The notes under the pieces were generated by a model, which was given only the letters and a program-made list of their open reading frames with translations, was not told where the DNA came from and did not search any database. Source: an uncultured Vampirovibrio sp. (lineage in GTDB: Bacteria; Cyanobacteriota; Vampirovibrionia; Gastranaerophilales; Gastranaerophilaceae). From it: DNA of 64,000 nt. The position numbers and the translations under genes were made by a program. This document shows positions 33,793-42,305 of the stretch, one piece after another (positions within the stretch are counted from its first letter, which is position 1; each line of letters opens with the position of its first letter). The DNA lies in the NCBI GenBank assembly GCA_910583875.1, contig CAJTXT010000005.1:105526-169525 (forward strand), given 5' to 3'.

Positions 33793-35313
33793 TTATTTAA
33801 GCAATGAACAACCTGTCATTTCTTCCGGTTTTTCAACGCCCATAATATCAAGGACAGTTGGAGCTATATCACATAAAGCACCTGTTTCTTTTAATTCTAC
33901 ATCACCTGCATTCATTACAAATAATGGAACAGGGTTAGTTGTATGTGCAGTATATGGAGCGTGTGTTACTTTATCTTCCATACATTCAGCATTACCATGG
34001 TCAGCAGTTAAAACAACCGCAACATCATTAGCTTTTGCCTTTTCAACAATTTTTCCTACGCAGTTATCAACTGTTTCACAAGCTTTAACAGCTGCTTCCA
34101 TAACACCTGTATGACCTACCATATCAGGGTTTGCAAAGTTTACCAGAATAAATCCATAATCTTTGTTATCAATTGCTTTTAGTACTTCTTCACAAACTGC
34201 ATCTGCACTCATTTCAGGCTGCAGGTCATAAGTTGCAACTTTTGGTGAATTAATTAAAACTCTTGTTTCTAGTTTGTTTGGTTCATCAATACCACCATTA
34301 AAGAAAAATGTTACGTGAGCATATTTTTCTGTTTCAGCAGTTCTAAATTGTTTTATGCCTTTTTTATCAAGCCATTCGCCTAAAATATTTGTTAAAGGCT
34401 GAGGTTCAAACGCAACAGGGAATGGAAAAGAAGCATCATATTGTTTAAATGTTACATAATAGATATTTTTTCTTACCACTTTTCTTTCAAATCCGTCAAA
34501 ATCTGCAAAATTAATAGCTTTTGAAATTTCTCTTGCTCTATCAGGACGGAAATTAAAGAAAATAACAGCATCATTATCTTCAATTCTTGAATTTGGAACA
34601 TTAATAACAGTTGGTTCAACAAATTCATCATTTACGCCGTTTTGATAAGAAGTTTTAACAGCTTCAACTGCTGAATCTGCTTTATTACCTTCACCTAAAA
34701 GAAGCATGTTATAAGCACGTTCTACTCTGTCCCAGCGATTATCTCTATCCATTGCATAGTATCTGCCTGAAACAGAAGCAATAGGAGGTAAACCTGCTTC
34801 TTTTAATTTTGCTTCAATTGTTTCTAAGAAACCAACTGCACTTTGAGGTGGTGTATCACGGCCATCTAAAAACGCATGCAAATAAACTTTTTTAAGACCT
34901 TGTTGTTTTGCAAATTCTATTAAAGCTAAAATATGTTCTAATGAAGAATGAACACCGCCTGTTGAAACAAGACCAAATAAATGAAGTGATGAATTATTTT
35001 CTTGAACATGTTTTACAGCGTTTAAGAATTTTTCATTTGTAAAGAAATCACCGTCTTTTATTGATTTATTTATTCTTGTTAAATCTTGATAAACAATTCT
35101 TCCTGCACCAATATTTAAGTGACCTACTTCAGAATTTCCCATTTGTCCGTCAGGCAAACCTACATGTTCACCATCAGCATAAATTTGAATATTTTTTTCT
35201 TCTTTATAAAATCTGTCCATATTAGGTGTTTTAGCAACTAATGTAGCATCTTTAGGGCAGTCTTTATTTATACCCCAACCGTCCATAATACAAAGTAATA
35301 CTCTTTTTGTCAT
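33793..35313 (-). CDS. gpmI: 2,3-bisphosphoglycerate-independent phosphoglycerate mutase
   Basis: Interconverts 3- and 2-phosphoglycerate in glycolysis with two Mn ions. The alkaline-phosphatase fold shows DGWG at the N-terminus (metal), Ser61 in GQMGNSEVGH (phosphoserine), HAFLDGRDTPP, and DHGNAE with THTTNPVPL near the C-terminus. At 506 aa it is the usual length. The end lies 1 nt from hairpin copy C. The 75-nt gap upstream to the MATE gene has room for a short promoter only. Confidence 0.97.
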   Translation of the reverse strand: MTKRVLLCIMDGWGINKDCPKDATLVAKTPNMDRFYKEEKNIQIYADGEHVGLPDGQMGNSEVGHLNIGAGRIVYQDLTRINKSIKDGDFFTNEKFLNAVKHVQENNSSLHLFGLVSTGGVHSSLEHILALIEFAKQQGLKKVYLHAFLDGRDTPPQSAVGFLETIEAKLKEAGLPPIASVSGRYYAMDRDNRWDRVERAYNMLLLGEGNKADSAVEAVKTSYQNGVNDEFVEPTVINVPNSRIEDNDAVIFFNFRPDRAREISKAINFADFDGFERKVVRKNIYYVTFKQYDASFPFPVAFEPQPLTNILGEWLDKKGIKQFRTAETEKYAHVTFFFNGGIDEPNKLETRVLINSPKVATYDLQPEMSADAVCEEVLKAIDNKDYGFILVNFANPDMVGHTGVMEAAVKACETVDNCVGKIVEKAKANDVAVVLTADHGNAECMEDKVTHAPYTAHTTNPVPLFVMNAGDVELKETGALCDIAPTVLDIMGVEKPEEMTGCSLLK

Positions 35314-35388
35314 AATTTGTTCCTTTTTTATGTTGTTATAGTTATATTATCTGATATAAAAAAAAGATTTAAAGTACATTTTTTAAAT

Positions 35389-36753
35389 TTAATCATAAAT
35401 TTGTCTTGTTATATTTTTTACCCAGCCATATTTTCTGTAATGATGAATAACAACAGGAAGTTTTATTATTTCATCAAAATTTATAATCAAAAATACAATT
35501 ACGACAGGCAATTTGAAATAGAAAGCAGCAATAAATCCGGCAGGAACTGCAAAACACCACATTGTGACAGTATCACAAATTAAACCAAATCTTGTATCAC
35601 CTCCAGCCTGAAAAATCCCGGCTATTGTTGTTACATTATAAGCTTTACCTACCATATATAAAGCACATAATATCATCATCCATTTTAAATAATACAAAGC
35701 TAGAGGTGTTAAAATAACAAAACTTAAAACAAAAGGCGTAACTGCAAGCAATATCATGCCGGAAGCTAAACCACTAATAACTGCTAAACGGCATAAAAGA
35801 CGACCATATTTTTTTGCTTGTTCTAAATTTCCTTTACCTAATTCATTACCAACTAATATACTTCCACCATTCGCCAAACCAATGCAATAACATACAATAA
35901 GGTTTTTGACTATATTCGCAATTGAATTAGATGCTACAGCATCACTTCCAAGATGTCCCATTATTACAGAATACATTGAAAATCCAATTCCCCAGGAAAG
36001 GAAATTACCCAGTATTGGCAATGTATATTTCCAAAAATCCAATACAAGTACTTTAGTCGAATTTATAATATATTTTATTCTTAATTTAATTCTTTCTTTT
36101 GGCAAAGTCTCACAATATGCCCAAACTAATTCAAATAATTTAGAAATTGATGTAGCAAGCGCAGCACCCGCAATTCCCATTTTCGGGAAACCTAAAAGAC
36201 CAAATATAAATATTGCATTTAAAAGAATATTCAAAACAACCGAAGTTGAGCTTATCATCATTGATTTAACTGCAAGATTTGAATTTTTTAAAATACAAAG
36301 AAAAATCTGAGATATAGCTATAAAAATAAAAGATACCGAAACATATCTTAAATAAATAATTCCCTCGTTTATCAATTCTTTTTCATTTGTAAAAAGAAAC
36401 ATTAAATAATTTGGTATAAAAATTGAAACAAAGAAGAAAAATAGCGATATAATAAATGCAATTTTTACAACATAAGCAAATACCCTTTCAACAGATACTT
36501 TATCGTCTTTACCAAAATACTGGGCTGCTAATACACTTGTACCTGCGGCTAAACCACCAATAATCAAGTTAAAAATAAAGATTATCTGTCCAGCAAGAGA
36601 TGATGCCGACAATGATGTTTGGCTTACAAAGCCCAACATAAAAGCATCAGAAGCATTTACACAAGCTAACATAAATTGCTGAAATGCAATTGGGAATACA
36701 AGTTTATTTAATTTCTCGAAAAATTGGCTGTTTTCTTGTGCAAAAATCTTCAT
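35389..36753 (-). CDS. MATE-family efflux transporter
   Basis: 454 aa and 12 predicted membrane helices in two similar halves, as in the MATE family of Na+- or H+-driven drug exporters. Family-like text includes PIAFQQFMLACVNASDAFMLG in the first helix pair and GLANGGSILVGNELGKGN in the second half. The substrate cannot be predicted. It precedes gpmI on the same strand but with a gap of 75 nt and no visible shared regulation. Confidence 0.88.
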   Translation of the reverse strand: MKIFAQENSQFFEKLNKLVFPIAFQQFMLACVNASDAFMLGFVSQTSLSASSLAGQIIFIFNLIIGGLAAGTSVLAAQYFGKDDKVSVERVFAYVVKIAFIISLFFFFVSIFIPNYLMFLFTNEKELINEGIIYLRYVSVSFIFIAISQIFLCILKNSNLAVKSMMISSTSVVLNILLNAIFIFGLLGFPKMGIAGAALATSISKLFELVWAYCETLPKERIKLRIKYIINSTKVLVLDFWKYTLPILGNFLSWGIGFSMYSVIMGHLGSDAVASNSIANIVKNLIVCYCIGLANGGSILVGNELGKGNLEQAKKYGRLLCRLAVISGLASGMILLAVTPFVLSFVILTPLALYYLKWMMILCALYMVGKAYNVTTIAGIFQAGGDTRFGLICDTVTMWCFAVPAGFIAAFYFKLPVVIVFLIINFDEIIKLPVVIHHYRKYGWVKNITRQIYD

Positions 36754-36846
36754 AACAAAATGGATTTTATCAAGAATAAGAATGAATTAAAATATTAGAT
36801 TTTTCTTTTCTAAAATATGCTACAATTAATAAATAATATAAAGATT

Positions 36847-36939
36847 ATGACTTACATTAAAACATTACTATTAACAATTATTATTGAAACAGCGGTGCTA
36901 TATATTTTAAAAGGATTAATACATAAAAAATTCTTATAA
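36847..36939 (+). CDS. Possible 30-aa membrane peptide
   Basis: ATG at 36847 opens a 30-residue frame with one hydrophobic helix (TLLLTIIIETAVLYIL) and a basic end (LIHKKFL). A perfect 15-bp hairpin follows 11 nt after the stop, and a TACAAT-like -10 lies about 20 nt upstream. No clear Shine-Dalgarno. It could be a small membrane protein or the body of a short RNA. Confidence 0.45.
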   Translation: MTYIKTLLLTIIIETAVLYILKGLIHKKFL

Positions 36940-36950
36940 CTTCAAATTTA

Positions 36951-36983
36951 GAAAATACAGAGAAATAATTTCTCTGTATTTTC
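36951..36983 (+). terminator. Terminator after the 36847 ORF
   Basis: GAAAATACAGAGAAA pairs perfectly with its inverse over a TAA loop (15 bp) and is followed by CTTTAG. It indicates transcription of the small ORF region and may serve the opposite direction as well. Confidence 0.8.
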
Positions 36984-37030
36984 TTTAGCTAACTTAATGA
37001 TAATACCTATCAATAATATTTTTATGTTAT

Positions 37031-37159
37031 TTATTTCACAACAACTAATGAAGTGGAAACAGAAGGCAATAATTGAGGCAGTTTCAATCCTTCATGAGCT
37101 ACTAAAGCTGTTGATTGTGACTTTATCATTTGTGGAACCATTACAAAACCTGTATGCAT
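37031..37159 (-). CDS. Small hypothetical protein, 42 aa
   Basis: ATG at 37159 (minus strand) with AGGGG 9 nt upstream opens a 42-residue frame (MHTGFVMVPQMIKSQS ... SLVVVK). It is not hydrophobic enough for a membrane helix and has no cysteine. The good ribosome site is the main evidence; I recognise no family. It shares the 660-nt gap 36754-37414 with the 36847 ORF, its terminator and hairpin copy D. Confidence 0.5.
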   Translation of the reverse strand: MHTGFVMVPQMIKSQSTALVAHEGLKLPQLLPSVSTSLVVVK

Positions 37160-37233
37160 AAAATAAACCCCTATATAACTGACCTACTCTTATATAAAGA
37201 TAATTCCACATACAATAATTGTTATAACATTAC

Positions 37234-37411
37234 TTTTTGTAAAAGAATAAAGTTTTGATTATGTACTTCGAAGTCCATACCTAACAGCTAAAGCTGACGG
37301 ATACAGGCTCATTACTGCTCGCAAGCTGCGCGTATTCGCTTTGTATGATTTTAGGAACCGCGAAATCACAGGACGAGAAGTAAAACCCAAAGCTTTATTC
37401 TTTTACAAAAA
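37234..37411 (+). repeat. Variable-arm hairpin element, copy D, with 67-nt insertion
   Basis: The outer 19 bp of the arms (TTTTTGTAAAAGAATAAAG and its inverse) pair perfectly; the inner part has decayed. The core is split: TTCGAAGTCCAT at 37267-37278, then 67 nt of more GC-rich sequence (37279-37345), then TGATTTTAGGAACCGCG and AAATCACAGGACGAGAA. The right arm ends 3 nt from the stop of the TPR gene. This copy looks older than the others, or damaged by the insertion. Confidence 0.85.
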
Positions 37412-37414
37412 CAT

Positions 37415-38824
37415 TTATTTACTAAAAATCTTCATTATTTTATCAATAAAACCTTCTTCATCAGAAGCTGATTCTGCCGAATTTCCTATATTCATTGAAG
37501 AAACTTTTGCTTTAAGTTTTTCTGTATCAGGAGACATCGGAGCTTTTGCTAAATATTTTTCATAAGAATCTTTTGCAGAAGAATAATCTTTGATTTTCTC
37601 ATAGCAAATACCGAGTTTATTATAAACCTCATAATCAGAAGAATTTAATTTTGCTGCTTTTTTATAATAATCTATAGCAACTTTATGTTCATACATATCT
37701 GCATAGATATCACCAAGTCCTTTTAATGCCATTGTATTTTCAGGTTCTTGTCTTACAAGTTTTTCATAAAATTCCATTAAACTTGTTTTATCGCCGGAAG
37801 CTTCATTGATTTTAATTATTTCCTTTACTGCTTCACTTTTATTTGAATCAAATCTATGTGCATTTAGATATTCAGCTAAAGCAAGTTCGTACTCTTGTTT
37901 ATAAGAATAACATTTACCCATATTATAATGATAGCCGTATGAATCGTTATTTTCATCACAAACAAGTGCTCTCATTTGATATGTTAACGGGTTTTGAGGC
38001 GCCAATTCATTGAATTTATCTATATATTCGCTGCATTTTTTCCATTCTTTTTTATTAAAGTAATATTCAGCAAATAAAGCATAATAATTTGCGTTTGTTT
38101 TGTCTTCTATTGTATTTAAAATTTTGTAGGCTTCTTCATTTTCGCCTTTCATTAAGTATGCTTTAGTTCTTGAAAAATCATTTCTTGCATATTCTAATGC
38201 TTTATCAAATTGTCCTTCTTTTAAATAAAGACCTGAGAGATATTCTGTAAGTTCATTAACCTGAGGGAAGGCCTTTACGCCTCGTTCTAATATATTTATA
38301 GCCGAAAATCTGTCATTCATTCCTGCATATAAATCTGCCAATTTATAATAAATTGCCATATCATCTTTATGTTCAATAATTCTATAATATTCATCTATTG
38401 CATTTTGAATTTTATCAGTATGTTCATAAGCTTTTGCAAGAAGAAATCTTGCGTTTATTATTTCAGTTTCTTCTGTAGTTGAATTAATAGCCTTTTTATA
38501 ATCATCAATAGATTGTGTTACTTTTTCATTTAGAATTTTATATTTAGCACGGGTAATATAATATTTATATTTATTAGTATTATTGTAAATATCAAGTAAT
38601 TCAGAATAACCGATTAAAGAGTTAGGATTAACAACAACAAGTTCTTCCCAGTATTTTGCAGCATCTTCTGACTTTTCCATTGTTTTTGCAAGAAGTGCTA
38701 TTTTCTCAAGATATTCAGCATCGTCTTTATATTTTTCATAAGATTTTTCAAGCATTTCGTATGCTTTATCGTATTGTTCTTCATCTATAAGCATTTGAGC
38801 CTGCATTAAAATACCGTTTGTCAT
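37415..38824 (-). CDS. Tetratricopeptide repeat protein
   Basis: About 470 aa made almost wholly of TPR units: for example EQYDKAYEMLEKSYEKY, AIDEYYRIIEHKDDMAIYYK, ALKGLGDIYADMYEHKVAID and VYNKLGICYEKIKDYSSAK. No signal peptide, so a cytoplasmic scaffold for protein partners is likely. An ATG 10 codons upstream (38854) is in frame, but the ATG at 38824 has AAAGGA 8 nt before it. C-terminal residues after about 440 are acidic and low-complexity. Hairpin copy D is 3 nt past its stop and copy E is about 85 nt before its start. Confidence 0.85.
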   Translation of the reverse strand: MTNGILMQAQMLIDEEQYDKAYEMLEKSYEKYKDDAEYLEKIALLAKTMEKSEDAAKYWEELVVVNPNSLIGYSELLDIYNNTNKYKYYITRAKYKILNEKVTQSIDDYKKAINSTTEETEIINARFLLAKAYEHTDKIQNAIDEYYRIIEHKDDMAIYYKLADLYAGMNDRFSAINILERGVKAFPQVNELTEYLSGLYLKEGQFDKALEYARNDFSRTKAYLMKGENEEAYKILNTIEDKTNANYYALFAEYYFNKKEWKKCSEYIDKFNELAPQNPLTYQMRALVCDENNDSYGYHYNMGKCYSYKQEYELALAEYLNAHRFDSNKSEAVKEIIKINEASGDKTSLMEFYEKLVRQEPENTMALKGLGDIYADMYEHKVAIDYYKKAAKLNSSDYEVYNKLGICYEKIKDYSSAKDSYEKYLAKAPMSPDTEKLKAKVSSMNIGNSAESASDEEGFIDKIMKIFSK

Positions 38825-38908
38825 AAATATCCTTTTTCCTAATCTTTTAATCAATTATACAACATAATAGTAATTAACAATAGTCGAGTTGTTAGATTAT
38901 CAGGAGGA

Positions 38909-38992
38909 TAGGTTTTTGCAGAAAAAGTGCTTGGGATATTATTTCAATGGACTTCGAAATAATATCCCAAGCACTTTTTCTGCAAAAACCTA
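38909..38992 (-). repeat. Variable-arm hairpin element, copy E, core deleted
   Basis: The arms 38909-38944 and 38957-38992 are perfect 36-bp inverted copies, but the apex is only 12 nt (CAATGGACTTCG). On the minus strand this reads CGAAGTCCATTG, the first half of the core; the inner stem and loop are missing. It shows that arms persist after the core is lost. Confidence 0.9.
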
Positions 38993-39206
38993 ATAAAGCA
39001 ACAAAGATAATACTTTTTAATTTCGTACATACTACTTTTATACGAAAAATTAAAAACCGCATATTAATTTATTCATAATTATGTATGATTTAAAAACAAA
39101 TTTGTACTGCTAATATTAACCTATATTCCTTGGAAAAAACGATGATACACATATCCCTAATCTACAGCTATGATTAAATCATAGCCTTTTTCTTTTATAT
39201 ATGGAT
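38993..39206 (+). other. Intergenic gap with two small hairpins, possible short RNA
   Basis: TTTTTAATTTCGTA (39016-39029) faces an imperfect inverse ending near 39055. GCTATGATT-A-AATCATAGC at about 39168-39186 is followed by CTTTTTCTTTT, a plus-strand terminator shape, although both neighbouring genes run on the minus strand. A TATGAT box near 39083 could start a plus-strand transcript of about 100 nt. No ORF longer than 10 codons fits. Confidence 0.3.
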
Positions 39207-40616
39207 TTAATCCTTTTCTATGTATATATCAAAGATTTCTCTTTCGGTATTAGAGCTTAAAATTTTTCTGTCCGTTTTATATACTAATTTTAAATATTCA
39301 TTTTTAGATACATCAATATCCTCTTGTATTATGCTATATCTTGCATTTTCAGGAAAATCTTCTTTTCTGTCATTTTTCGAATTTGAATATGAATAAAAAG
39401 TTATATAAGATTCTGTTATAACATTATAAAATTTTCTTTTTGGCAGATATGCCGCAATTGAAGAATATAAATATGGATTTCCAAATGCTATAAATTCTTC
39501 TTCATCATCTAAATTAGTTTTTATGTATTGTGCTATTTGTTTACCGTTTGAAAAATTATACTTAATATCGTAAATCAAACTAACTGGTGAAATAAGACAG
39601 CTAATTGAAAACAATACGTAAAAAGCTATAATTCCGTACGAAGCAAGTTTTTTTGCTTCTGCTTTTGCAATCCAAAAACAAAAAATTAATATAAGAAATA
39701 TCAAATAAATTTTTTGATATAAAATCCCGTTAAAATATACTTTTGAAAAAATCAAAAACATATAAGAAAGAGAAACAGCTGCAATTATAAAAATCTTTTT
39801 ACTGCATTTATATATTGCAGATAAGAACATAAATAAAAACGGATAAAACAGAATTATACTGATTATTGAAAAATAATTTCTTGTAAAAGCACTATATTGC
39901 ATTAAATAATAAGTAAGAATTTTAGGAATAATAGTTAAAATTTGGGAGAAAGATAAACCCATTCTAACATCCGGCATTAATGCATAATTAATATCATGAA
40001 CTTTAAAAAATACAAAAAATAAAATAAAGAAATTAACAGTCAATATTGATATAGGCAAAATTTTTCTTCTGTTTTCAATTACAAACAAAAATGCCAAAAT
40101 AAAACAAAATCCAAGCATATAAAGATGTGAATGAGACAATAATACAATTATTAAAGAGTAAAAAATAGGATATTTACTTCTTTTAGGATGCAAAATAGCA
40201 AGTATAAATAGAAATAAAGGAATAAGTGAATAATTCCTTGCCACAATTGGAAGATAATATATAAAACCTGCACTGAAAATTATAATAAATTTCTCAAATT
40301 TACTAAATGGAGATTTAAATAAAACTAAATAAACAGCAGCAAATATAAGCAATAAACTTATAATTTGCATAGACAAAACAGAAAATCCCATTTTTGCAGG
40401 AACAAATAGAAATAAATACCACAAAATAGGATGACCTTCTATTCTTGCCATTTTACAAATATCAATAAAACTAGAATCTCTTACAATACACCAGGCTTGT
40501 GCTTCATCTCTCCATATTTCATGAAAAGATAAAGATAAACAAGCTATCATAAGCCATAAAAGTAATAAGAAAATATTTAATTTGTTTTTTTTAATAAAAC
40601 TAAGAAATTTTTGCAT
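39207..40616 (-). CDS. Multi-spanning membrane glycosyltransferase-like protein
   Basis: About 10 membrane helices followed by a soluble C-terminal domain of about 90 residues. The first outer loop has WRDEAQAW, the acidic motif of GT-C glycosyltransferases that use lipid-linked sugars (compare VVDECHSL in the 4504 gene). ATG 40616 is preceded by GGTGA 7 nt upstream; an in-frame ATG at 40628 lacks a site. It stands alone on its strand, divergent to the AGCS transporter. The acceptor could be a lipid, glycan or protein. Confidence 0.7.
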   Translation of the reverse strand: MQKFLSFIKKNKLNIFLLLLWLMIACLSLSFHEIWRDEAQAWCIVRDSSFIDICKMARIEGHPILWYLFLFVPAKMGFSVLSMQIISLLLIFAAVYLVLFKSPFSKFEKFIIIFSAGFIYYLPIVARNYSLIPLFLFILAILHPKRSKYPIFYSLIIVLLSHSHLYMLGFCFILAFLFVIENRRKILPISILTVNFFILFFVFFKVHDINYALMPDVRMGLSFSQILTIIPKILTYYLMQYSAFTRNYFSIISIILFYPFLFMFLSAIYKCSKKIFIIAAVSLSYMFLIFSKVYFNGILYQKIYLIFLILIFCFWIAKAEAKKLASYGIIAFYVLFSISCLISPVSLIYDIKYNFSNGKQIAQYIKTNLDDEEEFIAFGNPYLYSSIAAYLPKRKFYNVITESYITFYSYSNSKNDRKEDFPENARYSIIQEDIDVSKNEYLKLVYKTDRKILSSNTEREIFDIYIEKD

Positions 40617-40775
40617 AATTTTCACCATTTTTATTTATATATTAACTTAAATATAATATAGTTTATGTAACGCTTTGTAAGACTCAAGCTTGTTTTCCTT
40701 GTAAGTTATTAATGTTTTTTATATTCTAAAAAAAGCTGAAATAGTATGGTGATAACCAAGAGAGCAAGAGGGAAT

Positions 40776-42305
40776 ATGAAAAATATAAGTATATTTACAT
40801 TGTTATGTCTATTATTAAATGCACAAAAAGCAAGTGCATTAGGGGTAGACGAAACAATTGAAAAATATTTTGCTCCTTTTTCAGACGCTTTTTCATCATT
40901 TATTTTTGCACCTGTAAATATATTTGGAGCAAAAGTTCCTGTATTAATTTTTATAATTATTATTGTAAGTATTATTTGTACATTTTACTTGCGCGGAATA
41001 AGCATTTGGGGATTTAAACATTCCTTATACCAAATTTTTCATAAAAAAGATAATTCCGGACATGATGGAGAAGTTTCTTCTTTAGGCGCTTTAGCTACCG
41101 CACTTTCAGGAACAATCGGTATAGGCAACATGGCAGGTGTTGCAATTGCAATTTCTATTGGCGGACCCGGTGCAATGTTTTGGATGTGCGTTGGAGCTTT
41201 CTTTGGTATGGCAATCAAGTTTTGCGAAGTAACTCTTGCATTAAAATATAGAACTTTTAATCAAGACGGTTCTGTATCGGGCGGACCAATGTTTTATATT
41301 GCTCAAGGTTTTGCTGAAAAAGGTTTTCCAAAGCTTGGTAAAATCCTAGCTTATGTTTTTGCAATAGCATGTTTACCCGGTACTGTCGGCGGCGGATGTA
41401 TGCTTCAAACAAATCAGGCAGCACAGCAATTTATTGTAATAACAGGCGGACAGAATAGTTTCTTTGCTGACCATAGCTGGTTATTCGGACTTTTTGTTGC
41501 TATAATTGTAGGCTTAGTAATTGTTGGCGGTATAAAAAGTATAGCTAATGTTACTTCAAAAGTAGTTCCTATTATGTGTATTTTATATGTCGGTGCGAGT
41601 TTAATTGTTATCGTAACACATTTTACTCAAATTCCTCACGCAATTTATACTATTATTAATGAAGCTTTCTTCCCAAAAGCTGTTGCAGGCGGGATGATTG
41701 GTTCTTTAATTATAGGTTTAAGACGTTCTATTCAATCTAATGAAGCAGGTATTGGTTCTTCACCTATTGCTTATGCAGCTGTAAAAACTAATGAACCAGT
41801 TTCTCAAGGTTTTGTTTCTATGATAGAACCCTTCTTAGATACTGTTATTGTTTGTTCAATGACTGCTTTTGTAATTGTTCTTACTGGTGAATATTTAAAT
41901 TATTCAAAAGGAATTTCAGGTGTTGAATTAACATCTGCAGCATTTCAAAGTGTAATACCATTCTTCCCTTATGTACTTGCAATTATTATTATATTATTTG
42001 CTTTATCAACTATATTATCATGGGCTTATTACGGTCAAAAAGCTTGGACATTCCTTGTTGGTGAAGGTAATAAACGTATAAAATTATACCAGCTTGTTTT
42101 TTGCTTATTTATAATTATAGGTTCAGCAATGAATATTAAGAGTGTTATTGATTTTACAGATGCAACATATCTTGTTATGGCTGTACCGAATTTACTTGCT
42201 GTATTACTTTTACTAAAAGATATTAAACAACTTTTAATCGATTACAGCAAACGTCATAACTTAATTTTCAAAATGAATAAAGTTTGGTTTAAAGATGAGC
42301 AATGA
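40776..42305 (+). CDS. AGCS-family amino acid:sodium symporter
   Basis: Alanine or glycine uptake with Na+. The family signature around GALATALSGTIGIGNMAGVA and the following GGPGAMFWMCVGAF are clear, as is QSNEAGIGSSPIAYAAVKT. A leading peptide (MKNISIFTLLCLLLN) precedes the first helix. The frame opens at 40746, but ATG 40776 has GAGGGA 6 nt upstream. No glycine riboswitch pair is visible in the leader. It overlaps the next permease gene by 11 nt, so the two form an operon for amino-acid uptake. Confidence 0.93.
   Translation: MKNISIFTLLCLLLNAQKASALGVDETIEKYFAPFSDAFSSFIFAPVNIFGAKVPVLIFIIIIVSIICTFYLRGISIWGFKHSLYQIFHKKDNSGHDGEVSSLGALATALSGTIGIGNMAGVAIAISIGGPGAMFWMCVGAFFGMAIKFCEVTLALKYRTFNQDGSVSGGPMFYIAQGFAEKGFPKLGKILAYVFAIACLPGTVGGGCMLQTNQAAQQFIVITGGQNSFFADHSWLFGLFVAIIVGLVIVGGIKSIANVTSKVVPIMCILYVGASLIVIVTHFTQIPHAIYTIINEAFFPKAVAGGMIGSLIIGLRRSIQSNEAGIGSSPIAYAAVKTNEPVSQGFVSMIEPFLDTVIVCSMTAFVIVLTGEYLNYSKGISGVELTSAAFQSVIPFFPYVLAIIIILFALSTILSWAYYGQKAWTFLVGEGNKRIKLYQLVFCLFIIIGSAMNIKSVIDFTDATYLVMAVPNLLAVLLLLKDIKQLLIDYSKRHNLIFKMNKVWFKDEQ

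Noticed and set aside
13561..38992. Hairpin elements as integron attC sites
   Set aside because: No integrase gene, no R-box motifs (RYYYAAC/GTTRRRY) at the arm ends and no cassette array; conservation is at the apex rather than the base.
40629..40775. Glycine riboswitch before the AGCS symporter
   Set aside because: I looked for the paired glycine aptamer pattern and did not see it; the gap is too short for a tandem aptamer and two promoters.
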